Source of the DNA: Callipepla californica brunnescens
Taxonomy: Eukaryota; Chordata; Aves; Galliformes; Odontophoridae
Direction of reading: 5' to 3'
NCBI GenBank assembly: GCA_023055505.1
Contig: JALIRH010000112.1
Coordinates: forward strand, 341,501 to 405,500
Length of the DNA: 64,000 bases
This document shows, piece by piece, positions 35,221 to 47,306 of the stretch (positions within the stretch are counted from its first letter, which is position 1; every line of letters begins with the position of its first letter). The notes beneath the pieces are model-generated. The model saw nothing but the letters and a program-made list of their open reading frames with translations. It was not told the origin of the DNA and did no database searches. Position numbers and translations under genes: made by a program.

Positions 35221-35610
35221 TAACCTGACCCCGGCCCCATAACCGCCCCTCCCGCCCTGCCACTGACCACGTGCTCTGCTTCCAGCTCCGCTTCCACCAT
35301 GCGGCCGCTTCCGGCCCCACGGCACAGCTCGGCCAATCACAGCACAGATCGGCAGCGGAAAGGGCGGGGTGTGGGGGAGCGAGGCGGAACAGTGCCACTG
35401 GAACGAGGCACGATGACCGGAAATGACTGAAACTTCTGGGAGCGTGGATTTCCGGCAGCGAGCGGGGCATTGTGGGTAAGGAGGCGGAAGCACGCCTGGA
35501 AGTGGGAAACCGGAAGCCAGTGGGAAGCGAGTGGGCGTGGCCAACGTTAAGCCTCGCATTCGAGCCACGCCCCAACGTGCAATGACCCGAAGTGACCCCG
35601 ATGTGACGCA
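35221..35610. promoter_or_regulatory. CpG-rich, probably bidirectional promoter island
   Basis: Unique, CpG-rich DNA between satellites. It contains an inverted CCAAT box (ggccaatcac near 35331), GC boxes (agggcggggt near 35360 and gggcgtgg near 35533), and ETS-type sites (accggaaat near 35415, accggaagc near 35510). There is no clear TATA box. On the minus strand a Kozak-like ATG at 35300 and a splice donor follow. On the plus strand a good donor (tgtgggtaag, intron side from 35476) could end a short non-coding first exon. The elements are seen; promoter activity is inferred. Confidence 0.6.
35268..35300 (-). CDS. Possible first coding exon, BOLA2-like
   Basis: On the minus strand an ATG at 35300-35298 opens 11 codons (MVEAELEAEHV) followed immediately by a splice donor GTCAGT. 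The end, LEAEHV, matches the end of the first part of BOLA2, a small BolA-family protein that works with glutaredoxin in cytosolic iron-sulfur cluster delivery. The segment before it does not match and is shorter than in mammals. It sits next to an ETS/CCAAT CpG promoter as a housekeeping first exon would, and BOLA2 lies near SGF29 in mammals (mouse chromosome 7, human 16p11.2). No later BOLA2 exon is found in this window; the downstream side is satellite and retrovirus. The match is only six residues, so this could be chance. Confidence 0.33.
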
Positions 35611-35887
35611 AAATGACCCCAAATATCCCAGATTACTTCCAACACTTCTTGGAAGAGCTGCGCCCCAAAGGGCCCCAAAATGACCCCAAAGTGACCCCAA
35701 AACCCTATAACGACCCCATAAGGACCATATCAAATCCCCTATGGGGTCACTTCTTGGTGTCTCTGCAGGCCACGATGCAGCACTGCACCCCAAAGTGCTC
35801 CAGAGTGACCCCAAAGTGACCGTAAATCGGCCCTAATGACCCCAAAAAACCCAAATCCTGGAACGGCCCCAAAACGGCCACACGGGG
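35611..35887. other. Spacer with tgacccc repeats and a partial SGF29 exon end
   Basis: Loose tandem units of aatgaccccaaa and similar. At 35747-35779 the minus strand encodes VACRDTKK followed by TGA, a second copy of the last codons of the neighbouring SGF29 exon. The offset to the main copy is 141 bp, exactly 47 codons, so the frame is preserved. No AATAAA polyadenylation signal is seen on the minus strand. Confidence 0.6.
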
Positions 35888-36004
35888 TCGCTTCTTCTTG
35901 GTGTCCCTGCAGGCCACAACGTAGCCCTGTGCGACGTTGAGTGGCGATGAATATCCGTCAGCGTACAACGTGTCCTCAAACAGCACCGAGGAATCATCCT
36001 GAGT
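35888..36004 (-). pseudogene. SGF29: Last exon of SGF29 (SAGA-associated factor 29), stop lost
   Basis: The minus strand has a splice acceptor (tataacag) and then an exon reading QDDSSVLFEDTLYADG... and ...PLNVAQGYVVACRDTKKK. This matches the C-terminal end of SGF29 (CCDC101), the subunit of the SAGA and ATAC acetyltransferase modules whose tandem Tudor domain reads H3K4me2/3. The phenylalanine of VLFED corresponds to the aromatic-cage residue of the second Tudor (F264 in human numbering, from memory of the family) and is kept. Where the family ends after KKK, this copy has CGA in place of a TGA stop, so the frame runs on 46 more codons into a partial duplicate that does end in TGA. It may be the true last exon with a changed C-terminus or a decayed one; the first exon is at 57846-57920. 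Confidence 0.8.
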
Positions 36005-36440
36005 CTGTTATAGAGCAATTATGGGGTCAGGGGGAATTTATGGGGTCGGGAGGAAAGCAATGGGGTCAGGGGGAACTATGGGGTCAGGGGGAATTTAAAG
36101 GGTTGGAGGGGGAACAGGGGAACTAATAGGGTCAGAGGGGAAATTAATGGGGTCACGGGGGGAACAGGTGAATTATGGGGACGGGGGGAAAGTAATGGGG
36201 TTGGGCTGATGTGACCTCAAACAGCACCGAGGAATCGTCCTGTGGCTGTTCTAGGGCAATTATAGGGTCGGGGGGAATAGGGGAAGTAACAGGGTCAGGA
36301 GGTGAAGTAATGGGGTCACAGGGGGGAATTGATGGGGTTGGGGGGGAAATTATAGGGTCATGGGGGGGAATTATGGGGTCGGGGGAAAATTGTGGGGTCA
36401 GGGGGGAACTAATGGGATTTGGGGCTGACATTTGGGGGAA
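36005..36440. repeat. G-rich minisatellite (ATGGGGTCAGGGGGAA type)
   Basis: Tandem units of about 20-25 bp with GGGG and GGGGG runs on the plus strand, so strong G-quadruplex potential. It lies in what would be the last intron of SGF29 and includes a duplicate of the exon start. Open frames here are artefacts. Confidence 0.85.
36216..36245 (-). pseudogene. SGF29: Duplicate of the SGF29 last-exon start
   Basis: The minus strand has an acceptor (ctagaacag) and 10 codons PQDDSSVLFE, then leaves the exon sequence at GAG|GTCACA. It agrees with the family better than the main copy at its first residue (Pro instead of Thr). The offset to the main copy is 241 bp. It is bounded on both sides by the G-rich minisatellite, which suggests the exon edge was caught up in repeat expansion. 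Confidence 0.7.
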
Positions 36441-36585
36441 ATAATCGGATTCTGGGGCTGATAATGGAGATTTTGGGGTGGAATTGCAGGATTTTGGTGC
36501 TGAGTTTTGGGGTCAGATATCGACATTATAGGGCTGGGTTATGGGGTCCGTTCGTGCCCTTTTGGGGCCGGGTTCTGTGCTGTGG
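36441..36585. other. Short unique intronic spacer
   Basis: Low-copy G-rich sequence between the minisatellite and the telomere-like fragment. I see no exon on either strand. The join to telomere-like DNA is at gggtcctaaaac near 36586. Confidence 0.5.
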
Positions 36586-38180
36586 GTCCTAAAACTAAAG
36601 AGAACCCTACCCCTTCCACTAAACCTTCATCTACATCCCTAACCCTTACCCTAAACCTAAATCTACACCAAAACCTAACCCTAACCCTAACATGTCTTCT
36701 AACTGTAAAACTAACGCTTCACCTAACCCGAACTGAAACCCTAGGATTAAACCTTACCTAACACCTAGCTATATTCCTAACCCTATCCTGAAACCTAACG
36801 TTAACCCTAACCCTAAAAACAACTTGGAACCAAACCCTAACCCTAACCTAACCCTTATCAGAACCCTAAATCTAATCCTAACCGTTACCTTAATTTAACT
36901 CCAATTCTACCTGAAATCTAAATGGGACCTTAAAACCAACCCCAAATTTAAGCCCAACCCTAAGCCTAACACAAAGCATTAGATTACCACAGCCATCACC
37001 TAACTTCTAACCCTGACCCTAACACTAATACTAAACCAAAACAGATTCCAAATACTAACCCAATTCCTATTCTGAAACCCAAAACTATTCCAAAAACAAA
37101 CCCAAGGCCTAACCTTTCTCTCACTCTAACAATCAAAGAAAACCTATTCCTAAACCTAATCCTAAATCTAGTCCTAATCCTAACCCTCACCCTTAATCTA
37201 ACCCTGTCAACGGTTTACCGGGCTGGATCGGCCCGGTTCCGTGACGATTGCTGCGGGGACCCACGGACCCACGCCCCAGGAAAGGGCAAGGAAAAAGGGA
37301 AAAGGGAAAAGGGAGATGGGCCTAGAAACAAAACAGCGGCAACGATCTGAGGAGGAAAGCTAATTTACTAAATAAGATATTAGAAAGCAAAATAACACAA
37401 TATAATACAATGTAATTGGAATTGAGGCTAATGAATCAAACAAAATGAGCAAGAGAGAGTGTCCGATAAACCGAAGGCCTTACGCTAACGCTGAAGGCGA
37501 TACGGCAGCGAGCACCCACTGCTGAGTCGATCCCGAAGGAAAGAGAGTGTCCCGTGACCGCTGAGGGTTTTTATCTGTTCCCTCTGAGCGGAAAACACGT
37601 AAAAATACAAAGCATCGCAAAGTCCTCTGGGGAATGTAGTGCTTCTTCTCTTCTCAGACAGGTATACCTGGAATTATCAATGATCTATGGAGCTGGAGTA
37701 TTAGCTCTTCAACTCCTAATGCAATACATGATGTTATGATGTGGAATACCAGTACCAAAAAATCATAAAACCATGACAAACCCCAACCCCCACCCAGAAG
37801 CTAACACTTAGCATTGTACAATACCTAAACGTACCCCTAATCCTTATCACTAAACCTAAAAGGAACCTGAAACATAGTGCTAAATCTGACCCGAACCCTA
37901 ACCCTAAACTTCATCCTATTCCCAAACCTCGCCCTATTCAGAACCCTATTCCTAACCCGAACACTAACCCTTACTCTATTACTAACTTGAAGACTAACCC
38001 TAACAATGAACCAATTCCTAAACCTTTTCCTTCCTCCAAATTGATTCCTAACACTAACCCTAACCCTAATCAAACCCGAACCCTATTCTTAACCCTAAAT
38101 CTAACCGTATCCCAATCCCTAACTCTTACCATAACCCTAACCCTAAGTCTTACTCTATCACTAACCCTAACCCTACATTA
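36586..38180. repeat. Diverged fragment of the 5.44-kb macrosatellite unit
   Basis: Apart from the inserted LTR (37205-37778), the sequence follows unit 1 from about 1611 to 2700. It has one copy where the unit has two of a ~270-bp segment starting at acaaagcattagattacc. It also carries about 120 bp around 37888-37990 (cttcatcctattcccaaacc) that the units lack. It therefore descends from an ancestor of the array, not from a recent unit. Confidence 0.85.
37205..37778 (-). mobile_element. Solo LTR, 574 bp, with 5-bp target duplication
   Basis: Inserted cleanly in telomere-like DNA: AACCC at 37200-37204 and again at 37779-37783 flank the element, and the uninterrupted site is seen in the array near 2497. 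Read on the minus strand it begins TGTCATGGTTTTATG and ends CGTTGACA. Minus-strand gataaaaaccc near 37573 could be the TATA-like box. It resembles LTRs common in chicken; I cannot assign the family name with certainty. Confidence 0.85.
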
Positions 38181-41100
38181 ACCCTATCCTAACCCTAACC
38201 ATAACCCTAACCTAAACCTAATCCCAATCCTAACCCTAACCCTACCCTAACCCCTAACACTAATCCCCTAAACCTTACCACAACCCTAACCCTGAACCCT
38301 AACACTACCCTAACCCTGAACCTAACCCTAATCCTACCCTAACACCAACCCTCACCCTAACCCTAACCCCTAACACTAACACTAATCCCCTAACCCTAAC
38401 CCCCTAACCCTAACCCTAACCTAACCCTTACCCCAACCCTAACCCCTAACCATACCCTAACCCTAACCCTAAACCCTAACACTACCCTAACCCTGAACCT
38501 AACCCTAATCCTACCCTAACACCAACCCTCACCCTAACCCTTACCCAAACCCTAAACGTACCCTAACCCTAACACTAACCCTACCCTAACTCTAACCCTA
38601 CCCTAACCCTACCCTAACTCTTACCCTATCCCTAACCCTAACCCCTAACCCTAATACTGACCCTAACCCCTAACCCTAACCCTTACCGTAAATTCTAATC
38701 CAACCCTAACCCTTACCCTAACCCCTAACCCTACCCTAACCCTACCCTAACCCTCAAATCTAACCCTAATTCTACCCTAACCCTAACCCTACCCTTAACC
38801 CTGACCCTAACCATACCCTAACCCTTACCTAACCCTAACTCTACCCTAATCCTTAACCCTAAACCTACCCTAACATTTACCCTAACCCCTAACCCTTACC
38901 CTAACCCCTACCTAACCATAACTCTAACACTAACCCTAACCCTACCCTAACACCTAACCCTACCCTAACCCTGTGCTAACCCTAACCCTGACCCTGACCC
39001 TGACTCAAACCCTACCCTTAACCCTGACCCTGACCCTAACCCTACCCTAACCCTTACCTACCCCTAAGCCATAACCCTAACCCTAACACTAACCCTAACC
39101 CAACCCTAACCCTACCCTAACATTTACCCTAACCCCTAACCCTTACCTAACCATAACCCTAACACTAACCCTAAACCTAACCTAACCCTACCCTAACCGT
39201 GACCCTAACCCCTATCCCCAACCCGTAAGCCCAAACCCTAACCCTGTCCCTAACCCCAACCCTACCCTAACCCTAACCCCAACCCTACCCTAACCCTAAC
39301 CCTGCCCCTAACCCTAACACTAACCCCTAACCCTACCCGAGCCCTAACCCCTAACCTTAACCCTAACCCCTAACCCATACCCTACCCTAACACTACCCTA
39401 CCCTTACCATAAACCTACCCTAACTCTACCCTTACCCTAACCCTACCCTAACCCTAACTCTAACCCTACCCTAACTCTAACCCTATCCATAACCCTAACC
39501 CTACCATAACCCTATTGATGGACCCTAACCCTACCCTAACCCTAACCCCTTACCCTAACACCTAACCCTAACCCTAAACCTTGCCTAACCCTATTGATGG
39601 ACCCTAACCATAACACTAACCCTACCCGTAATCCTACCCCTAACCCTTACCCAACCCTAACCCTAACCCTAATCCAACCTAACCCTAACCCTAACCCTAA
39701 CACTAACCCTACCCCTACACATACACCTAACCCTAACCCCTAACCCTAAACCCTAACCCTATTGATGGACCCTAACCGTAACCGGAACCCTAACCCTAAC
39801 TTTACCCTAACCCTACCCGTAACCCTACCCCTAACCCTTACCCTATTCTAACCCTAACCCTAACCCTAACCCTACCCTAACCCTAACTCCTAACACCTTA
39901 ACCCTAATCCTAACCCCTAACCCTTACCCTACCCTAACCCTACCCCTACCCTACCCTAACACTAACCCCTAACCTTAACCCCTAACCCTAACCCTACCCT
40001 AACCCTAACCCTACACCCTAACCCTAACACAAACCCTACCCTAACCCTATCCTAACCCTACCCTAATCTAACCCTAACCCTATTGATCGACCCAAAACCT
40101 AACCCTAACCCTACCCTAACCCTAAAACCCTAACCCTGACTCACACCCTACCCGTAACCCTGACCCTAATACTTACCATAACCATTATCTAACCCTAACC
40201 CTACCCCTTAAACCTAACCCTAACCCTACCCTAACCTTTACCCTAACCCTAACCCTTACTTAACCATAACCCTACCCTAACACTAACCCTAACCCTACCG
40301 TAAACCCTAACCCTTACCCTACCCTAACCCTTACCCTTACCCTAACCCTACCCTAATCCTAACCCCTAACCCCAACCCCTAAGCCCTTATCCTGCCCCTA
40401 ACCCTTACCCCACCCTAACCCTAAACCCAACCCTACCCTAGCCCTAAACCTACCCCAGCCCTAACCCCTAACCTTAACCCTAACCACTAACCCAAACCCT
40501 ACCCTAACCCTAACCCTACCCTAACCCTACCCTAACTCTAACCCTAACGCTTACCATAACCCTAACCCTAAACCTTACCCTAACACTAACCCTACCCTAA
40601 CCCTAACCCTGACACTGACCCTAACCCCTAACCCTAACCCTTACCGTAACCTCTAATCCAAACCTAACCCTAACCCTACCCTTACCTTAACCCTACCCAT
40701 ACCCCTACCCTTACCCCTACCCCTACCCTAACCCTACCCTAACCCCTAACCCTTACCCTAACCATACTATAAGCCTAACCCTGACCCTAACACTGACCCT
40801 AACCCTAACCCTTACCCTAACCCTTACCTTTCCCTAACTCTTACCCTAACCCTACCCTAACCCTTACCATAAACCTAATCCTAACCCCTACCCTAACATT
40901 AACCCTACACTAACCCTGACCCAAACACCTAACCCTAACCTAACACTAGCCCTACCCTAACCCTAACCCCAACCCTATCCTTAACCCTAACCCTAACCCT
41001 AACTCCTAACCCTACTCTAACCCTAAACCTTAACCTAACCGTAACCCCTGACCATACCCTAACCCCTAACCCTAACCCTACCCATACCCCTACCCCTACA

Positions 41101-43748
41101 CTAACCCAACCCCTAACCCCTAACCCTAGCCCTACCCTAACCCCTAAACCTAACCCTAACCCTAAACCTTAACCCTACCCTAACCCTACCCTAAACCTAA
41201 CCCTAACCTTAAACCCTAACCCTAACCCACCAGATCCCTAACCCTAACTCTAACCCTAACCCTACTGATTCCTTACCCTAACCCTACCCTAACTCTAACC
41301 TAACCCTAACCCTATTCCTAACCACAACTTTAACCCTACCCTAACCCTAACCCTTAACCCTACCCTAACCCTTATCCTAACCGTAACCCCTGACTCTACC
41401 CTAACCCCTAACCCTAACCCTACCCTAATCCCAACCCAACCCTAACACTAACCCTACCCTAACCCTACCCTAACCCTAACCCCAACCCTATCCCTAACCC
41501 TACCCTTACCCTAACCTTAACCCTAACCCCTAACCCTTATCCTAACCTTAACCCCTGACGCTACCCTAACCCCTAACCCTAACCCTACCCTAACCCTAAC
41601 CCAACCCTAACCCTACCCTAACCCTTACCCTAAACCAAACCCTACCCTAACTCTAACCCTAACCCTTACCCTGACCCTAACCCCTAACCCTAACCCTTAC
41701 AGTAACCCCTAACCCTACCCTAACCATAACCCCTAACCTTAACCCCTAACCCTAAACCCTAACCCTAACCCTACACTAACCCTAATCTAAACTAACCCTA
41801 ACCCTATTGATGGACCCAAAACCTAACCCTAACCCTACACTAACCATAACACTTAACCTAACCGTACCCTAACCCTAACCCTGACCCTAACCCTGACTCA
41901 AACCCTACCCTTAACCCTGACCCTAACCCTACCCTAACCCTTACCTAACCCTAACCCTACCCTAACCCTAACACTACCCTAACATTTACCCTAACCCCTA
42001 ACCCTTACCTAACCATAACCCTAACACTAAAACTAACCCTACTCTAACCCCTAACCCTACCCTAACCCTTACCCTAACACTAACCCTAAACCTACCCTAA
42101 CCGTGACCCTAACCCCTAACCCCAACCCCAAAGCCCTAACCCTAACCCTGCCCCTAACCCCAACCCAACCCTAACCCTAACCCCAACCCTACCCTAACCC
42201 TAACACTAACCCCTAACCCTACCCTAGCCCTAACTCCTAACCCCTAATTTTAACCCTAACACTAACCCTAGCCCTACCCTAACCCTAACCCTACCCCTTA
42301 CACTAACCATACCCTAACCCTAAAACTGACCCTACACCATCCCTGACCCTAACCCTAACCCTTACCCTAACCCTTACCTATCCCTAACCCTACTCTAACC
42401 CTTAACCCTAACCCTACCCTAACCCTTACCCATACCCCTACCCCTAACCCCTACATCTAGCCCTACCCTAAGCCTAACCCTACCCTATCCCTAACCCTTA
42501 CCCTAACCCTTACCTATCCCTAACCCTACCCTAACCCTAACCATACCCCTACCCCTAACCCCTACATCTAGCCCTACCCTAACCCTAACCCTACCCTATC
42601 CCTAACCCTAACCCTAACCCTTACCTATTCCTAACCCTACCCTAACCCTACCCCTAACCCTACCCCTAACCCTGACTCAAACCCTACCCTTAACCCTGAC
42701 CCTGACCCTAACCCTACCCTAAACCTTACCTACCCCTAACCCATAACCCTAACCCATAACCCTAACCCTAACCCTACCCTAACATTTACCCTAACCCTTA
42801 CCTATCCATAACCCTAACACTAACCCTAAACCTAACCTAACCCTACCCTAACCGTAACCCTAACCCCTATCCCCAACCCGTAAGCCCAAACCCTAACCCT
42901 GTCCCTAACCCCAACCCTACCCTAAACCTAACCACAACCCTACCCTAACCCTAAACCTAACACTAACCCCTAACCCTACCCTAGCCCTAATCCCTAACCC
43001 ATACCCTACCCTAACACTACCCTACCCTTACCCTAAACCTACTCTAACTCTACCCTTACCCTAACCCTACCCTAAACCTAACTATAACCCTACCCTAACT
43101 CTAACCCTAACCCTAACTCTTACCCTATCCCTAACCCTAACCCCTAACCCTGACACTGACCCTAACCACTAAACCTAACACTTACCGTAAATTCTAATCC
43201 AACCCTAACCCTAACCCTACCCTAACCCTACCCATACCCCTACCCCTAACCCTAACCTAACCCTAACACTACCCTAACCCGAACCCCTAACCCTAACCCC
43301 TAACCGTAGCCCTACCCTAACCCTACCCCTCACCCTAACCCTAACACTACCCTAACCCTAACCCCTAACCCTAACCCCTAACCGTAGACCTACCCTAACC
43401 CTACCCCTCACCCTAACCCTATCCCTTACCCTAACCCTTACCTATCCCTAACCCTAACCCTAAACCTTAACCCTACCCTAACCCTACCCTAAACCTAACC
43501 CTAACCTTAAACCCTAACCCCAACCCACCAGATCCCTAACCCTAACTCTAACCCTAACCCTACTGATTCCTTACCATAACCCTACCCTAACCCTAACCCT
43601 ACCCTAAACTTAACCCCTAACCCTAAGCCTTAACCTAACCCTAACATTGACCCTATCCCTGACCCTAACCCCTAACCCTAACACTTACCGTAACCCCTAA
43701 CCCTAAACCCTAACCCTAACACTAACCCTACACTAACCCTAATCTAAA

Positions 43749-43783
<35 letters not shown>

Positions 43784-46323
43784 CCCTACACTAACCCTAA
43801 TCTAAACTAACCCTAACCCTATTGATGGACCCAAAACCTAACCCTAACACTTACCCTAACCCTAACCCTGACCCTAACCCTGACCCTAACCCTGACTCAA
43901 ACCCAACCCTTAACCCTGACCCTAACCCTACCCTAACCCTCACTCAAACCCTACCCTTAACCCTGACCCTGACCCTAACCCTACCCTAACCCTTACCTAT
44001 CTCTAACCCTACCCTAACCCTAACCCTAACCCTACCCTAACCCTACCCTAACCCTCCAATCTAACCCTAATTCTACTCTAACCCTAACCCCTAACCCTAA
44101 CCCTACCCTAACCCTAAACCCTAATCCTACCATAACCCTGTTGATGGACCCTAATTCTACCTTAACCCTAACCCCTAACCCTAACACTAACCCTACACTA
44201 ACCCTAATCTAAACTAACCCTAACCCTATTGATGGACCCAAAACCTAACCCTAACCCTACCCTAACCATAACACTTACCCTAACCGTACCCTAACCCTAA
44301 CCCTACCCTAACCCTCCAATCTAACCCTAATTCTACTCTAACCCTAACCCCTAACCCTAACCCTACCCTAACCCTAAACCCTAATCCTACCATAACCCTG
44401 TTGATGGACCCTAATTCTACCTTAACCCTAACCCCTAACCCTAACACTAACCCTACACTAACCCTAATCTAAACTAACCCTAACCCTATTGATGGACCCA
44501 AAACCTAACCCTAACCCTACCCTAACCATAACACTTACCCTAACCGTACCCTAACCCTAACCCTACCCTAACCCTCACCCTAACACTACCCTAACACTAC
44601 CCTAACATTTACCCTAACCCCTAACCCTTACCTGACCATAACCCTAACACTAAACCTAACCCTAACCCTTAACCCCAACCCCTAAGCCCTAACCCTAACT
44701 CCTAAGCCCTAACCCCACCCTAACCCTAACCCTGCCCCTAACACCTAACCCTACCCTAGCCCTATCCTCGCCCTAACCCTACCCTAGCCCTAACCCCTAA
44801 TTTTAACCCTAACCCCTAACCCTAACCCTACCCTAACCCTAACCCTGCCCCTAACCCTAACCATACCCTAACCCTAACACTGACCCTACCCCTATCCCTG
44901 ACCCTAACCCTTACTCTAACCCTTACCTATCCCTAACCCTACCCTAACCCTACCCTAACACCTAACCCTAACCCTAACCCTATCCCTTACCTAACCCTAA
45001 CCCTACACTAACCCTCAAATCTAACCCTAATTCTACCCTAACACTAACCCCTAACCCTACCCTAACCCTAACCCTACCCTACCCCTGACTCAAACCCTAC
45101 CCTTAACCCTCCTTAACCCTACCCTAACCCTTACCTAACCCTAACCCTTAACCCTAACCCTACCCTAACATTTACCCTAACCCCTAACCATAACCCTAAC
45201 ACTAACCCTAACCCTAACCTTACCCTACCCTAACCGTGACCCTAACCCCTAACCCCAACCCATAAGCCCTAACCCCAAACCCTTACCTAACCCAAACCCT
45301 ACCCTAATCCTAACCCTAACCCTGCCCCTAACCCTAACACAAACCCCTAACCCTACCCTAGCCCTACCCTAGCCCTAACCCCTAACCCCTAACCCAAACC
45401 CTAACCTTACCCTAAACCTACCCTAACCCTACCCTTACCCTAACTCTAACCGTAACACTAACCCTACCCTAACTCTTACCCTATCCCTAACGCTAAGCCC
45501 TAACCCTGACACTGACCCTAACTCCTAACCCTAACCCTTACCGAAAATTCTAATCCAACCCTAACCCTAACCCTACCCTAACCCTACCCATACCCCTACC
45601 CCTACACTAACCCTTACCCTAACCCTTACCTATCCCTAACCCTAGCCCTACCCTAACCCTAACCCTTACCCTATCCCTAACCCTAACCCTTACCCTAACC
45701 CTTACCTATCTCTAACCCTACCCTAACCCTTAACCCTAACCCTTAACCCTAACCCTACCCTAACCCTCCAATCTAACCCTAATTCTACTCTAACCCTAAC
45801 CCTACCCTAACCCTAAACCCTAACCCTACCATAACCCTATTGATGGACCCTAGTTCTACCCTAACCCTAACCCCTAACCCTAACACCTAACCCTAACACC
45901 TAACCCTTTGCTAACCCTATTGATGGACCCTAACTGTAACACTAACCCTACCCGTAATCCTACCCCTAACCCTTACCCAACCCTAACCCTAACCCTAACC
46001 CTTACCCTACCCTAACCCTAACCCTTACCCTAAACCTAACCCTACCCTAATTCTAACCCTAACCCTGACCCTATCCCTAAACCTAACCCCTGACCCTAAC
46101 CCCTAACCTTAACCCCTAACCCTAACCCTACCCTTACCCTAACCCTACACCCTAACCCTAAACCCTACCCTAACCTAACCCTAACCCTACCCTAACCCTA
46201 AAACCCTAACCCTACCTCACACCCTACCCTTAACCCTGACCCTAATACCCTAACCATTATCTAACCCTAACCCTACCCCATCCCTACCCTACCCCTTAAA
46301 CCTAACCCTAACCCTACCCTAAC
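38181..46323. repeat. Degenerate interstitial telomere-like block, 8.1 kb
   Basis: CCCTAA, CCCTAACC and CCCTACC variants occur throughout, C-rich on the plus strand, with few long perfect runs compared with the array. A punctuating motif, ttgatggaccc, recurs near 39514, 39592, 39762, 41808, 43819, 44150, 44227, 44400, 44486, 45838 and 45918. No gene or unique segment is seen. It ends sharply at 46323, where the 10-bp GTCASAATGT array begins. Confidence 0.9.
44051..44570. repeat. 260-bp tandem duplication within the telomere-like block
   Basis: Two near-identical copies, 44051-44310 and 44311-44570, each starting accctccaatctaaccc and containing two ttgatggaccc motifs. Confidence 0.85.
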
Positions 46324-47306
46324 GGTGTCAGAATGTGACAGTCACGATATCAAAGTATCACAATGTTAGAATGTCAGTGTCACAAGGTTAGAATTTCACA
46401 ATGCCAAAATATCACAATGTGAGAATCTAAAAATGTCACAGTGTCAGAATGTCACAATGCAAAAATGAAAGACTGTCACAATACCAGAAGGTAAAAATTT
46501 CACAGTCAGAATATTACAGTGTCACAATGTCAGAAGGTCGCATTTTCAGAATGTCAGTACGTGAGGATGTCAGAACGTCACAATGTCACAAAGTGAGAAT
46601 ATGAGAATGTCAGAATAACAGAATGTCAGAATGTGAGAACGAAATGATGTCAGAATGTGATTATGTGAGAATGTCCGAATTTCAGAATGTCAGAATGTCA
46701 CAACGTCAGAATGCAAGAATATCAGAATGTCCTAAGTTGAGAATGTCACAATGTATCTGAATAGAAGAATGTAACATTGGCACAATCTCAGAATGTAACA
46801 AAGACATCACATCATAATGTCAGAATGTCAGAATTTCACAACTTCACAATGTCACAATGAGAGAATTTCAGAACGCAGCAATGTAACAATCTGAGAATGT
46901 CACAATATCAGATTGTCAGAATGTCAGAATGACAAAATGTGAGAATATCACAATATCACTATGCCAGATTCCCAAAATGCCACGATGTCACAATCTCAGA
47001 ATGTCAGAATCACAGAATTTGACACTGCGAGAATATCACAAAGTCACAAAGCCACAATGTCATAATATCACAATATCACAATGTCAGAATGTCACTATGG
47101 CAGATTGTCAGAATGCCAGAACATCAGAAGGTGAGAATATAAGAATGTCAGAATGTCACAATGTCACAATGAGAGAATATTAGAATGTCACAATGTCAAC
47201 ATGTCAGAATGTGAGAAAGGGAGAATGTCATGATGTCAGAATGTCTTAATGTCAGAATGTCAAATCGTCACAACCTCCCAATTAAAATTCAGGGAATATG
47301 ACTGTG

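Noticed and set aside
34984..35814. A 276-codon minus-strand frame across the CpG island
   Set aside because: It crosses the C-rich satellite and the promoter elements in a frame different from the spliced BOLA2-like exon; no family resemblance.
36153..36431. A 92-codon Pro/Ser/Ile-rich minus-strand protein
   Set aside because: It is the complement of the G-rich minisatellite; only its PQDDSSVLFE segment is meaningful, as a duplicated SGF29 exon start.
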